Below, piece by piece: positions 1-10,700 of a stretch of 64,000 nt of DNA. Within the stretch, counting starts at the first letter, position 1; every line of letters begins with the position of its first letter. A model generated the notes under the pieces. The model saw only the letters and a list, made by a program, of their open reading frames with translations, searched no databases and had not been told where the DNA came from. Both the position numbers and the translations under genes were made by a program. The stretch covers positions 21,319 through 85,318 of the forward strand of contig NZ_JBDKWZ010000025.1 of the NCBI RefSeq assembly GCF_039710355.1, given 5' to 3'. The stretch comes from Rapidithrix thailandica (lineage in GTDB: Bacteria > Bacteroidota > Bacteroidia > Cytophagales > Flammeovirgaceae).

Positions 1-3000
1 TTTTTGAGAAAAATAAATATGGCGAACCGGTAAGAAGAACTCTGGATAGTGAAAGTACTCATTTTAAGCTTTCGGAACTTACCATGAATTCTTCCGCAGA
101 AATCACTCACTATCTTCATCAAATTGCCACTCAACCCTTTGACCTGGCAAATGACCTTCCGTTACGGTTCACATTGGTATCGGTAAGTGAGAAACACCAT
201 TACCTACTTTACTGTTTACATCATATTGTGGCAGATGGTTGGTCCCTCCACATCATGGTACGGGACCTAATGGATACTTATACGCAATTACTCCAAGGGA
301 AAAACCCCGATCACACCCCTTTGCCCTTTCAGTTTCAAGATTTCCTGGCTTGGCATGAGCAACAGACTTTGGAAGAAGCCGAGCAATATTGGAAGCAGCA
401 ATTGGCAGCCCCTCTACCCGTACTGGATATTCCTATAGACCATCGCAGGCCTCAAGAGAAAACCTTTCACGGGGATTCAAAACACTTGAGCATTCCTTCC
501 AAGGTGGTGACAGCATTAAACAGTCTTTGTCTCTTACATAATACTACGCTTTTTACAGCATTGCTCACCAGTATACGAACCCTCCTCTACCGTTACACCC
601 ACCAACAGGACAGCATCCTCGGCACCGTAATGGGAGGAAGAGAGCACCCTGACATGGAAAACCAGATCGGGCCCTATCTGAATACATTGCCTTTGAGAAA
701 CCGCTTAACAGAAGAACTAAGTTTTGAAGAACAATTGAAAGCGGAACATCAGGTGATCCTTGATGCAATGAGTCATCAAGGGTTTCCACTGGCAAAGATG
801 CTAGACTTCCCATGGGTGGAATACGACCCCGCCCGTTCCCCTCTTTTCGATATAATGGTGGTGTATCAAAATCAAGAGCAGCTAGGCCTTAGCGGAAACC
901 TCAATCACTTCACTTCGGCATCAGGATTGGAAATCGCAACCCTGGAGGATCATGAAAACCGGACGAGCCAAATGGATATGTCGTTTATATTCACCGACCA
1001 ACCGGAAGGGCTTTCACTCTCCTTGGTTTACAACACAGATATCTATCCGGAAAACTTTATCAAGCGAATGCTCGCAAATTATGAGGTTTTGATAGAAAGT
1101 ATACTGCAAAACCCTCAGGTTCCTATCCGGCACTTGAACATGCTCAACGGGCAAGAAATTCGTCAACAACTGATTGACTTCAATGCTGTCGAAACGGAAT
1201 TTCCGAAAACATCCCTTGTGGCTTTATTTGAAAAGCAAGTGGTTAAATCAGCTGACCGGATAGCCATTTCTGACCATCAAAGAACTTTGCGTTATTCGGA
1301 GCTCAATGCAGAAATTAACCAACTGGCTCATTTTCTTCAAAGCCATCATATAAAACCCAACCATAAGGTCTGCATCCAGATGAAGCGCAGTGCGGATATG
1401 GTCATTGCTGCCCTGGCGGTGATCAAGTGTGGGGCAGCTTATGTGCCTATTGCCATTGACTATCCTGAAGACCGCAAAAAGTTAATACTACAAGACTGCG
1501 ATTGTCAAATGGTACTGGACGATGCTACCTATGCACAATTCCGAAAAAGCCAAACGCATTATAATATAACAAACCCCACACCTGTATCGACACCAGCATC
1601 TACAGCCTACATTATCTACACTTCAGGTTCCACCGGAACCCCTAAAGGAGTCGCAGTGGCTCATCGAAATGTAGTTCCCCTGATAAAAAACACCAATTTT
1701 GTCAATATTCAACCGGAGGACACACTGCTGCAATGGTCCAGTTTCGCCTTTGACGGGGCCGTCTGGGACCTCTTCGGCACCCTTCTCAATGGGGCCCATT
1801 TGGTGATGATCACGGAAGAAGAAGTTGCTTCCGTGGAGCGGCTCAAAGCAAAAATAGAAACTCATCAGGTAAGCCTTCTCTTTATTACCACAGCCCTTTT
1901 CAATGTCATTGTCGATACGGACCTCAGCACTTTTAAGTCCTTACGGAAATTACTCTTTGGAGGAGAATTGGTTTCGGTTGACCATGTACAAAGAGCATTG
2001 GACTATCTGGGAAGCGGGATAATGCATCATATGTACGGACCGACTGAAACCACCGTCTATACCACCGCTCATGCGATCGATTCGCTCCCTTCGGATGGAT
2101 TGACAATCCCTATTGGCGGACCACTCAGCAATACGACCGCCTATATACTTGATACGAATCAACAACTTCTTCCTCAGGGGGCAATCGGTGAAATATGTAT
2201 CGGAGGTGACGGGCTCAGCTTGGGGTACTTAAATGATTTGGCCAAGACACGTGATAAATTTGTACCTCACCCTTTCATACCCGGAGAGAAACTGTACCGC
2301 TCCGGTGACTTGGGTCGCTGGCAGGAACAGGGTGGTATTGCATTTATAGGAAGAATAGACCACCAGGTCAAAATCCGGGGCCACCGCATTGAACTTGCGG
2401 AAATTGAGTTTTACTTAAGCCAGGTACCCGAAATAGAAAAACAGATAGTTGATGTTAAAATCGATGCGATGGGGGATAAGTTTCTCTGCGCTTTTCTGGT
2501 TAGCCCTCAAAACCCACCCACTGAAGAAAGCCTTCGCAAACACTTACATCAATTTTTACCTGATTATATGATCCCCGATTGTTTTATTGTTTTAAATGCG
2601 CTACCACTCACTTCTAACGGCAAAGTAGACCGGAAGCAATTACCTTTACCCAAACGAACTCCGGCACAAAACCTGGTTGCTCCTGCTACTGAAACAGAAG
2701 AACAAGTACTTCAACTATGGAAGGATTTACTAGGGGACAAACCCATCAGCGTAACCCGCAGGTTTGCCGAACTTGGCGGCCATAGTCTCAAAGCAACCCG
2801 CCTCGCAGCAGAAATCCGAAAAAAATTGAATGTGGAAATTCCACTTGTACAGCTTCTGTACAGCAATATCCGCGAACAGGCAAAGTTGATTGAAACAACA
2901 GAAAAATCATCTCACATCGAAATCCCATCCTACCCGGCACAGGAACATTATCCATTGAGCCTGGAGCAAACGGGAATTGTCCTTGCCGACATCTTACAAA

Positions 3001-4343
3001 AAAAGGGCAAAGAATACTCCATCAACGGAGGGATACGCTTGCGTGGAAAACTGGACCATGCACTTTTCAAAAAAGCATTTTTGGAATTGTTTGAACAGCA
3101 TCATGCCTTAAAAACGGTTTTCCGGACAAATGAAGCCGGTGAAATCATGCAATTCCCGCTCAAAAACATCGACCCTTCAGAAGCCTATACATATGCGAAT
3201 GTAAGTGACCGGAAAGACATGCATGAGCGCCTTACGGAAACCGCTACTAACGAATTTCTTAAGCAGCCTCTTGACCTGGAAAAAGGCCCTCTCTTCCGGT
3301 TGGTTTTAATTCAAATAGCCGAAGAGGAATATGTAATGATTTATTTTCTACACCATGCCATTGCCGATGGCTGGAGCCTTCAGGTGCTACGAGAGCACCT
3401 TCTCCAAAATTATGTCAATCTGAAAAATGGCAGTATGGATAAACCGGAACGGCCTATCCAATACACCGACTATGCCCTGTGGCAAAAAGAACAAATCGCC
3501 CAAGGACTTTATCAAGTTCATAAAACCTATTGGGAAAATCAATTTAAAATGGAACCTCAGTTTGTGAAAATCAGCGATAAAACAGAGAACCCACTTGGTG
3601 CTTCGGGTTCCGGCTGGGTCACTGTTGAAACGGATGAAGCCTTGTATAAGAAACTCAGAGCAAAAGCGCTAGCGATGCAAACCAGTATGTTCAGCCTGGT
3701 GTATGGGGCCATCAACCTTCTTATATATTCCTATACCGGGCAAACTGATATTACCCTCCCCAGCCCCTTTGCCGGCCGTGCTCATGCAAGTTTGAGTAAG
3801 GTAATCGGGTGCTTTGCGGATCATGTATTACTGAGAGCTCATTTACAAGCAAACAATACTTTACATGAAACGCTGGCCCAGATAAACCGCATGATTTCCC
3901 AAGCCTATCACTATCAGGCCTACCCGGTGGCCTTGCTTCATCATTATCTACAAGAAACCCATCAAACCGATTTATCTCAACTAAACAATATTGCCGTAAA
4001 CTTTCACAACCTCGATGTTACCGACCAGGAAAAAGATACTTACCTTTTAGAACAGACAGGCTTGCGCGTTGAAGATTATCAGGCAGGTGCGTTTTATGCA
4101 AAATATGACCTCAACCTTGTCTTTCGAGAAGAGGCAAACCAGCTCATTATTCGCGCGGAATACAAGCGAGAACTTTATAGCCGGCAATTTGTAGAGGAAA
4201 TGACGGAACGGTTAAAGGATATTCTCAGGCATATTCTTCAGACTCCTCAAATTACTCTCAGAACGTTGAAAGCTAATTATCAGCCTAAAGAGCTTCAAGG
4301 AATCATACAGCAGGCCACTCAAGCAATGGACGATACTTTTTGA
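1..4343 (+). CDS. NRPS NrpsA, partial at 5' end: (C)-A-T-C
   Basis: Multimodular peptide synthetase cut by the left window edge: the frame is open from position 3, so the first in-frame ATG (84) is internal. Domains: the C-terminal part of a condensation domain (motif HHIVADG at about 219-240), an adenylation domain (about 1200-2660; TSGSTGTPKG, YGPTE, NGKVDR with the catalytic Lys), a carrier domain (LGGHSLKA near 2774) and a second, terminal condensation domain (HHAIADGW near 3352). Read by hand, the adenylation pocket residues are D-G-W-F-L-G-M-V-Y-K, which resemble Leu codes but are not an exact match; a hydrophobic residue is the safest prediction. The protein ends in a C domain, and the next gene begins with an A domain, so the module boundary falls between two proteins. 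It is the first gene of a co-directional operon running to 35.8 kb. Confidence 0.93.
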   Translation, partial: FEKNKYGEPVRRTLDSESTHFKLSELTMNSSAEITHYLHQIATQPFDLANDLPLRFTLVSVSEKHHYLLYCLHHIVADGWSLHIMVRDLMDTYTQLLQGKNPDHTPLPFQFQDFLAWHEQQTLEEAEQYWKQQLAAPLPVLDIPIDHRRPQEKTFHGDSKHLSIPSKVVTALNSLCLLHNTTLFTALLTSIRTLLYRYTHQQDSILGTVMGGREHPDMENQIGPYLNTLPLRNRLTEELSFEEQLKAEHQVILDAMSHQGFPLAKMLDFPWVEYDPARSPLFDIMVVYQNQEQLGLSGNLNHFTSASGLEIATLEDHENRTSQMDMSFIFTDQPEGLSLSLVYNTDIYPENFIKRMLANYEVLIESILQNPQVPIRHLNMLNGQEIRQQLIDFNAVETEFPKTSLVALFEKQVVKSADRIAISDHQRTLRYSELNAEINQLAHFLQSHHIKPNHKVCIQMKRSADMVIAALAVIKCGAAYVPIAIDYPEDRKKLILQDCDCQMVLDDATYAQFRKSQTHYNITNPTPVSTPASTAYIIYTSGSTGTPKGVAVAHRNVVPLIKNTNFVNIQPEDTLLQWSSFAFDGAVWDLFGTLLNGAHLVMITEEEVASVERLKAKIETHQVSLLFITTALFNVIVDTDLSTFKSLRKLLFGGELVSVDHVQRALDYLGSGIMHHMYGPTETTVYTTAHAIDSLPSDGLTIPIGGPLSNTTAYILDTNQQLLPQGAIGEICIGGDGLSLGYLNDLAKTRDKFVPHPFIPGEKLYRSGDLGRWQEQGGIAFIGRIDHQVKIRGHRIELAEIEFYLSQVPEIEKQIVDVKIDAMGDKFLCAFLVSPQNPPTEESLRKHLHQFLPDYMIPDCFIVLNALPLTSNGKVDRKQLPLPKRTPAQNLVAPATETEEQVLQLWKDLLGDKPISVTRRFAELGGHSLKATRLAAEIRKKLNVEIPLVQLLYSNIREQAKLIETTEKSSHIEIPSYPAQEHYPLSLEQTGIVLADILQKKGKEYSINGGIRLRGKLDHALFKKAFLELFEQHHALKTVFRTNEAGEIMQFPLKNIDPSEAYTYANVSDRKDMHERLTETATNEFLKQPLDLEKGPLFRLVLIQIAEEEYVMIYFLHHAIADGWSLQVLREHLLQNYVNLKNGSMDKPERPIQYTDYALWQKEQIAQGLYQVHKTYWENQFKMEPQFVKISDKTENPLGASGSGWVTVETDEALYKKLRAKALAMQTSMFSLVYGAINLLIYSYTGQTDITLPSPFAGRAHASLSKVIGCFADHVLLRAHLQANNTLHETLAQINRMISQAYHYQAYPVALLHHYLQETHQTDLSQLNNIAVNFHNLDVTDQEKDTYLLEQTGLRVEDYQAGAFYAKYDLNLVFREEANQLIIRAEYKRELYSRQFVEEMTERLKDILRHILQTPQITLRTLKANYQPKELQGIIQQATQAMDDTF

Positions 4344-4415
4344 AAGTAGAGAAAGTCAGATGATTCAACCTTCAAGTACCTAAAGAGTCAAACAACACTA
4401 CGAAAAAATATATAC

Positions 4416-7400
4416 ATGAAAAAAATCATTCATCAACGTATCGAGTATAGTTGCAAGCAATTTGGCCCACAGACCGCGGTTGAAGAAGCTTCCGGCTCAT
4501 ATACGTACCAACAACTTTCCGAAGCAGTCAATCGCCTAAGCACTCATATTTTGCGTAAGTACCCAAGGAAGGGAGGTGTTGTTATGGTATTATTGCCTAG
4601 AGGTTTTGCGTTAGTCGCTTCGCTGTTGGCAAGTCTCAAAACTGGCAAGGTATTCCTCCCCGTGAGTCCGCATTTGGGACAAACTTCTTGGAATCGCATA
4701 TACGATGAAGTGAAGCCCGAATTAGTGATCACTAACCCGGCTCAACTGCCTTTCTTTAACGAGGTAATACAATCCAACCGCCAACCGGTAAACCATTTGT
4801 TATTGACAGATGTGGGCGTACATTCCCCGGAAATATATCAGTGGTGCGAAACGGCATATAAAAAATGCCAGCCCAAGGAAATAACAACGCCCCTTCGTTT
4901 TCCTCCAGCTGATCCCCAAGACAGTTGTTATCTCTATTTTACTTCAGGCTCTACCGGCCAGCCTAAAATCGTAGAAGGAAAGCTCATTAGTCTCAGTCAC
5001 TTTATCGATTGGCAGGTCACGGAACTCAACTATTCCGAAAAAAGCAGGGTAAGCCAGTTGGCTGCCCCGACCTTCGATGCCTCTCTCAAGGATATGTTGC
5101 CCCCTTTGGTTACCGGAGGAACGCTTTGTATTCCCTCAGAAGATACGATGGCTAATATTAAGCATTTGCACCAATGGTTACAAGAAAAACAAATTAGCAC
5201 GCTGGCCACTGTTCCTTCGGTATTCCGTGCGCTCATGCAAGAAATAGAAAGTGCGAATGAGAAAAAACACAGTTTGCCTTCCCTTCGCCAAATCCTGTTG
5301 GCAGGGGAAGTCCTCTTCGGGAAAGACCTGTTTCGCTGGCAAAAGCTGGAAGGGAGTCAGGCCACCCTTATCAATCTTTATGGCACAACGGAAAGTACCA
5401 TACTCAAATCTTTCCACAGAATAAACCTGAAAGAAGACATCCGGCCGGAAGAGCCTGTGAGTATAGGAAAACCCATTGGCAACACAGCCCTTCTGCTACT
5501 CAACGAACACCTTGAAATATGCGGAGTGAACGAACCGGGCGAAGTATATATCAAAACGCCTTTTCTCAGTAAGGGGTACTTTCATGACCCCAAGGCGACT
5601 GAAGAGATTTTTGTTACAAACCCTCTGACCGGAAATGCATCCGATATACTCTATAAAACAGGTGACACAGCCAGCTATCTACCGGATGGCTCGGTCAAGC
5701 TGTTGGGTAGAAAAGACAGACAAGTAAAACGAAGGGGAATACGTATCAACTTATCAGGAATTTCTGCTTCTATACTATCACATGATGCCGTATCTGAGGT
5801 TTATTGTATGCTCCGGCAAGACGCGAATAAAGACCCCTATTTAGTCGGCTACTTTGTCGGAAAAGAAGGGGTAACGAAAGAAGAAATAAGACAATATGCG
5901 CAACAAAAACTGAATCGATACGAAGTCCCTGATTTCTTTGTACAACTAAATGCTTTTCCCTTAAACCCACATGGAAAACTGGCCATCGATCAACTTCCGG
6001 ACCCCTTGGCAAGCAACTCAACAAATATTAGCCACTCCGGTAAAGCGTTGACACAAACGGAAAAAGAATTGACCTCTATCTGGCAAGCGTTTTTTAAGAT
6101 TGAAAAGATCAGCCCGGACGACAGCTTTCTGCAAATCGGAGGCAATAGTCTGAAGGCCATTCAAATGGGTGCGCTTATTACCCGAAACATGAACCTGAAC
6201 CTGGGAATTGCAGGCATACAACAACTCTTCAAAACCCCTGTGCTGCGTGATTTTGCCGCCTATCTGGACATACAAAAGGCGAAAACTGAACCTGTTGCGC
6301 CCGGTATAAGCCCGGCCCCTCCGGCCCCTCGCTACCCGGTATCTTTTGCACAACAACAAATCTATATGGCATGCCAGACTCCTGAATCGAATCAGGCGTA
6401 TAATATGCCCAATGTCTATCAGATCAAAGGCTTGTTGCAACCTGCTTTTTTGCTGGAAGCCTTTACTCAATTAATCAAGCGCTTTGAAATACTACGCACT
6501 TCCTTCCAGGAAGAAAATGGTGAGATTTATCAGGAAATACACGAGGCCAGTGCTATAGTCAACAACATCGTTTTTATTGACTTACAAAATGACCCCACTC
6601 AAGAGCAAACTATTGCCAGGCATGTATCTGACTGTACTACTACGGTGTTTGAGTTGAATCAGCCCGGACAATTACAAATCACCCTACTGCAAACGGCCCC
6701 GGAGCATTTTGTACTTGCTATCAATATTCACCATATCATAGGGGACAGCTGGTCAGCCATGTTGATGGCAAAAGAGCTGTTCACGATGTACCGGTCTTTC
6801 GTAAGCAATCTCAAAAGTGATGAAGTACAACCTCTGCCCTATCAATTCAAAGATTATGCAGTATGGGAACGCAAGCAATTACAAGGCAAAGTGCTTGAGG
6901 ATTTAAAAAACTATTGGACCAAGCACCTTGGCGCATGTCTGCCCAAATTAAACCTGCACACCGACCACACTCGACCGGAGTCGCGAACAATGAAAGGGCA
7001 GCGTTATGAATTTGCTTTACCTACGGAATTAACGGAAAGTATTCATCAGGAAGCCTCCGGATTGAACGTCAGTAGTTTCGCTTATTTGATGAGTGCTTTC
7101 TATTTGCTCTTATTCAAGTATTCGGCCGATGAGGAAATTATTATCGGATTACCCATTGCTACCCGGAACCAACCGGGCCTGGAAGATCAACTGGGTGTAT
7201 TTGTAAACACACTGGCGATCAAAACAAAGGTTGACACGGCACAAGCTCTTGAGAATTTCATACAGTTGGTACATCAAAACCTTCAAAATGGATTCAAACA
7301 CCAAATGTATCCCTTTCAAGAACTGGTCAACCACTACAGCCAACAACGCGAACGTCATCGAACGCCTATTTTTGATGTAGCCATGAATATGCTTAGCAGC

Positions 7401-7703
7401 ACCTCAAGCGAAATACCGCTTGCTGCTTCAGGCATTGAAATTACGAACGGGCAAAACAACCACCAAACCAGCAAATTTGATTTAACCTTATATGTATATG
7501 ACGATTTGCAAACTGAAGACCGGCCTTTTATCGAGTACAATACAGACCTGTTCGGCCCGGGTACCATTCAACGGTTTGTCAACCGATACATCAGCCTTCT
7601 CAAAAAAATGAAAGAGGCCGGTACACAATCTTTGAATGAATTGCTTCAAGAAAGAGTGGAAATGCCCAAACTAAAAAGTCGCAAAGCCAACGTTTCCCTT
7701 TAA
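4416..7703 (+). CDS. NRPS NrpsB: A-T-C
   Basis: 1095-residue synthetase starting directly with an adenylation domain (about residues 1-520; FTSGSTGQPK, YGTTES, HGK lysine), then a carrier domain (IGGNSLKA, Ser near 577) and a C-terminal condensation domain (about 640-1075; HHIIGDS near 772, so the usual Gly of HHxxxDG is Ser). The hand-read pocket code D-A-K-A-L-A-L-I-L-K matches no code I know, so the substrate is left open. The A domain is a close sibling of the first A domain of NrpsE: both have an SLSxFIxW segment after the phosphate-binding loop and FDASL(K/R)D in place of the common FDxSVW. It presumably receives the chain from the terminal C domain of NrpsA, 72 bp upstream. Confidence 0.94.
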   Translation: MKKIIHQRIEYSCKQFGPQTAVEEASGSYTYQQLSEAVNRLSTHILRKYPRKGGVVMVLLPRGFALVASLLASLKTGKVFLPVSPHLGQTSWNRIYDEVKPELVITNPAQLPFFNEVIQSNRQPVNHLLLTDVGVHSPEIYQWCETAYKKCQPKEITTPLRFPPADPQDSCYLYFTSGSTGQPKIVEGKLISLSHFIDWQVTELNYSEKSRVSQLAAPTFDASLKDMLPPLVTGGTLCIPSEDTMANIKHLHQWLQEKQISTLATVPSVFRALMQEIESANEKKHSLPSLRQILLAGEVLFGKDLFRWQKLEGSQATLINLYGTTESTILKSFHRINLKEDIRPEEPVSIGKPIGNTALLLLNEHLEICGVNEPGEVYIKTPFLSKGYFHDPKATEEIFVTNPLTGNASDILYKTGDTASYLPDGSVKLLGRKDRQVKRRGIRINLSGISASILSHDAVSEVYCMLRQDANKDPYLVGYFVGKEGVTKEEIRQYAQQKLNRYEVPDFFVQLNAFPLNPHGKLAIDQLPDPLASNSTNISHSGKALTQTEKELTSIWQAFFKIEKISPDDSFLQIGGNSLKAIQMGALITRNMNLNLGIAGIQQLFKTPVLRDFAAYLDIQKAKTEPVAPGISPAPPAPRYPVSFAQQQIYMACQTPESNQAYNMPNVYQIKGLLQPAFLLEAFTQLIKRFEILRTSFQEENGEIYQEIHEASAIVNNIVFIDLQNDPTQEQTIARHVSDCTTTVFELNQPGQLQITLLQTAPEHFVLAINIHHIIGDSWSAMLMAKELFTMYRSFVSNLKSDEVQPLPYQFKDYAVWERKQLQGKVLEDLKNYWTKHLGACLPKLNLHTDHTRPESRTMKGQRYEFALPTELTESIHQEASGLNVSSFAYLMSAFYLLLFKYSADEEIIIGLPIATRNQPGLEDQLGVFVNTLAIKTKVDTAQALENFIQLVHQNLQNGFKHQMYPFQELVNHYSQQRERHRTPIFDVAMNMLSSTSSEIPLAASGIEITNGQNNHQTSKFDLTLYVYDDLQTEDRPFIEYNTDLFGPGTIQRFVNRYISLLKKMKEAGTQSLNELLQERVEMPKLKSRKANVSL

Positions 7704-7740
7704 TCTAAATCCAATAATTTTTACATAAGCGAACGAACCT

Positions 7741-10700
7741 ATGACCATGAATACGCTCCCGGAACAAACTCCCCTCTCTTATGTACAAGAACGTTTTTGG
7801 TTCATTAATACCTTTGAGAAGAATAACCTTTATGAAGGCGAACCGGTGTATCATAATTTACCGTTGATCGTTGCGATTGAAGGGCCACTTTCGAAATCTT
7901 CCCTATGCCAATCCCTTAACACATTGATACAGAGGCATGAGATCTTACGCTGTACGCTTAGCGCTCAAGAAGATCAACCACCCCAACTACAGATTCATAA
8001 TACCTTATCCATTCCGGTGGAAGAACAAACCTTGTGTATGGACCTCTCAGAGGAGGAGCGGATGAAAACCCTCCGGCAACAGGTGAATGAACCCTTTACA
8101 CTGGAAAGCGAGAACCTGCATCGTATAACACTTTATACACTCAATGATCATAAACATTATCTCGTGTGGACGTTCCATCATATGGTATCGGACCGGGAAT
8201 CGTTAAAAATCCTCTATAAGGAATTGCTTCAACTATATCAAGCCGGGCTAGAGGGAACCTCCCCTCAACTTCCGGAACTGGAATTACACTATATTGACTA
8301 TGCCCTATGGCAAAAAGAAATGCCGGATGAAGTGCAAGAAGGCCATTTGCTTTATTGGAAACACCGCCTCAAACCTCCTGTACAAGCTTTGGAAATCCCT
8401 ATGGATCGCATAAGGGAACATGTGCATATTTACCAAGGAGAAACTGTGGCGTTTACAATACCACCGGAGGATTACCAACGCTTAAAGAGGTTGGCACATA
8501 CACTAAACGTTAGCACCAAAGAACTGTTCTACACAGCTTATCAAACCTTGCTTCACCGCTATTCGGGTTTAGATGAAATTGTGACCGGTACCCTGGGACA
8601 AAACCATCGTTCCCACCTTTGTGATGCTGTTGGCCCTGTAGATAACTTATTGGTCATTCGAAACATCATAGACTCCCGGGAAACGTTTGCCTCTTTTGCC
8701 CAAAAAACAGCCAAGGCACTCCACGAAGCCCTACAGCATCAGGATATGCCTTTTGAGCAATTGAGTACCTTACTCAATCCTGCAAAGGATATGAGCCGAA
8801 CCGCTTTTTTTGATATTCTTTTTCACTATGATGAAGCACCTGATACACAAACAATTAATACTACAAAATGGCAATATATAGAAACCAACCTCGGACTTGG
8901 TAAATACGATCATAATTTACTTATCCAAAAAGAAGACGGGCGGATTGCCGTTTACCTGACCTATAACAAACTCTACTATAGGCGAACAAGCATTGAGCAG
9001 TTTTGTGAAAACTTGCAGTATTTATTAAAAGCAATCCCGGACCATCCGGACGATGCCTTATCCCAACTACCCATACTACCCGGCCCGGAGAGGCAGGCAC
9101 TCGTCAGCCAATTAAACCATACCAAAGTTGCATTTCCCCAAACGGCTACGATTCATCACCTGTTTGATCAAAAAGTACAGGAATATCCCGACAACATCGC
9201 ATTAGTATGTAAAAACACTACATATACCTATCAACAATTACATCAATATGCTAATCGCTTTGCCAATTATTTAAAAGATGAGAAAGCCGTCAAGCCCGGA
9301 GACAGGGTGGCGGTGATACTGGATCGTTCTGCGGAGATGATGGGGGTTCTATTGGGAATTCTTAAAGCCGGAGCCTGTTATATTCCGGTAGATCCAAACT
9401 ATCCGGAAGAACGGATCCGGTTCATTTTGGAAGATTCAAAAAGTAGCATAAAAGTAAACGATTGGCTGTTAGCAGACTTTCAGAAGAAAGCAACCCATAT
9501 CTCCACAACAGCTCCTACCGTAGTCGTTGATCCGGAATCTTTGGCTTATGTCATTTATACCTCCGGTACCACCGGAAAACCCAAGGGAGTAAAAGTCTGT
9601 CACCGGAATGTGGTACGGCTCTTTTTTAACGAAGCCAACCTGTTTGATTTTACCCAACAAGATGTCTGGACCTTGTTCCATTCCTATTGTTTTGACTTCT
9701 CCGTTTGGGAAATGTATGGTGCCTTGCTTTTCGGAGGCAAGTTGGTGGTAGTACCTGTAATGGTCGCCAAGGATACGGAGTTGTTTTGGGGCCTTCTCAA
9801 CGAGCAAAGGGTTAGTATTCTGAACCAAACGCCTTCTGCCTTCTACCGGCTTATAGAAATCGATGCCGGAAAAGATCAATTAGCTAGCCTACGCAAAATC
9901 ATCTTTGGAGGAGAGGCTTTGGCGCCTGTAAAATTGAAGACATGGTACCAAAAATACCCGGACGCCCTCTTGATTAATATGTATGGTATTACTGAAACTA
10001 CGGTCCATGTAACCTATAAGGAAATCACTGCCTACGAAATCGAAAACAACATCAACAGTATTGGCCATCCTATTCCCACACTGGGTTGTATCCTATTGGA
10101 TCAGCGCCAAAACCTGGTACCCCGTGGTGTGGCCGGAGAACTGTATGTCTACGGGGAAGGAGTAAGTTACGGATACCTCAACCGGCCGGAATTGACCAAA
10201 GAACGCTTTGTAGACCTGCCTCAATTACCGGGGCAAAAACTGTATCGTTCGGGTGACCTGGCCCGCTTGCTTGGAAACGGCGAGTTGGAATATCTCGGAA
10301 GAATTGACAAGCAAGTAAAAATCAGGGGACACCGTATTGAGTTGGGAGAGCTGGAAACCAATCTATTGAAACACCCGCAGGTGGCCCATACGGTGGTCAC
10401 CACGCGCAAAGACGAATGGGGAGAAGCGTACCTGGTTGCTTACTATACCAGTTCTTCTGCCTTATCCCCCAAAGAGCTGAGAAGGCATATTCAGGAAATG
10501 GTGCCCGCTTATATGGTGCCTTCTTATTTTGTCCCCATAAAAGAAATTCCGTTAACATCCAATGGCAAGGCGGATCTACAAAAATTACCCGAACCAACCA
10601 ATGTGGCGCAAGAAGAAAGTCTTTACCTGGCGCCTCAAACTTCTATAGAACAACAACTGGCAGAAATTTGGAGCCAAGTGTTGGGAATTAACAGAATCAG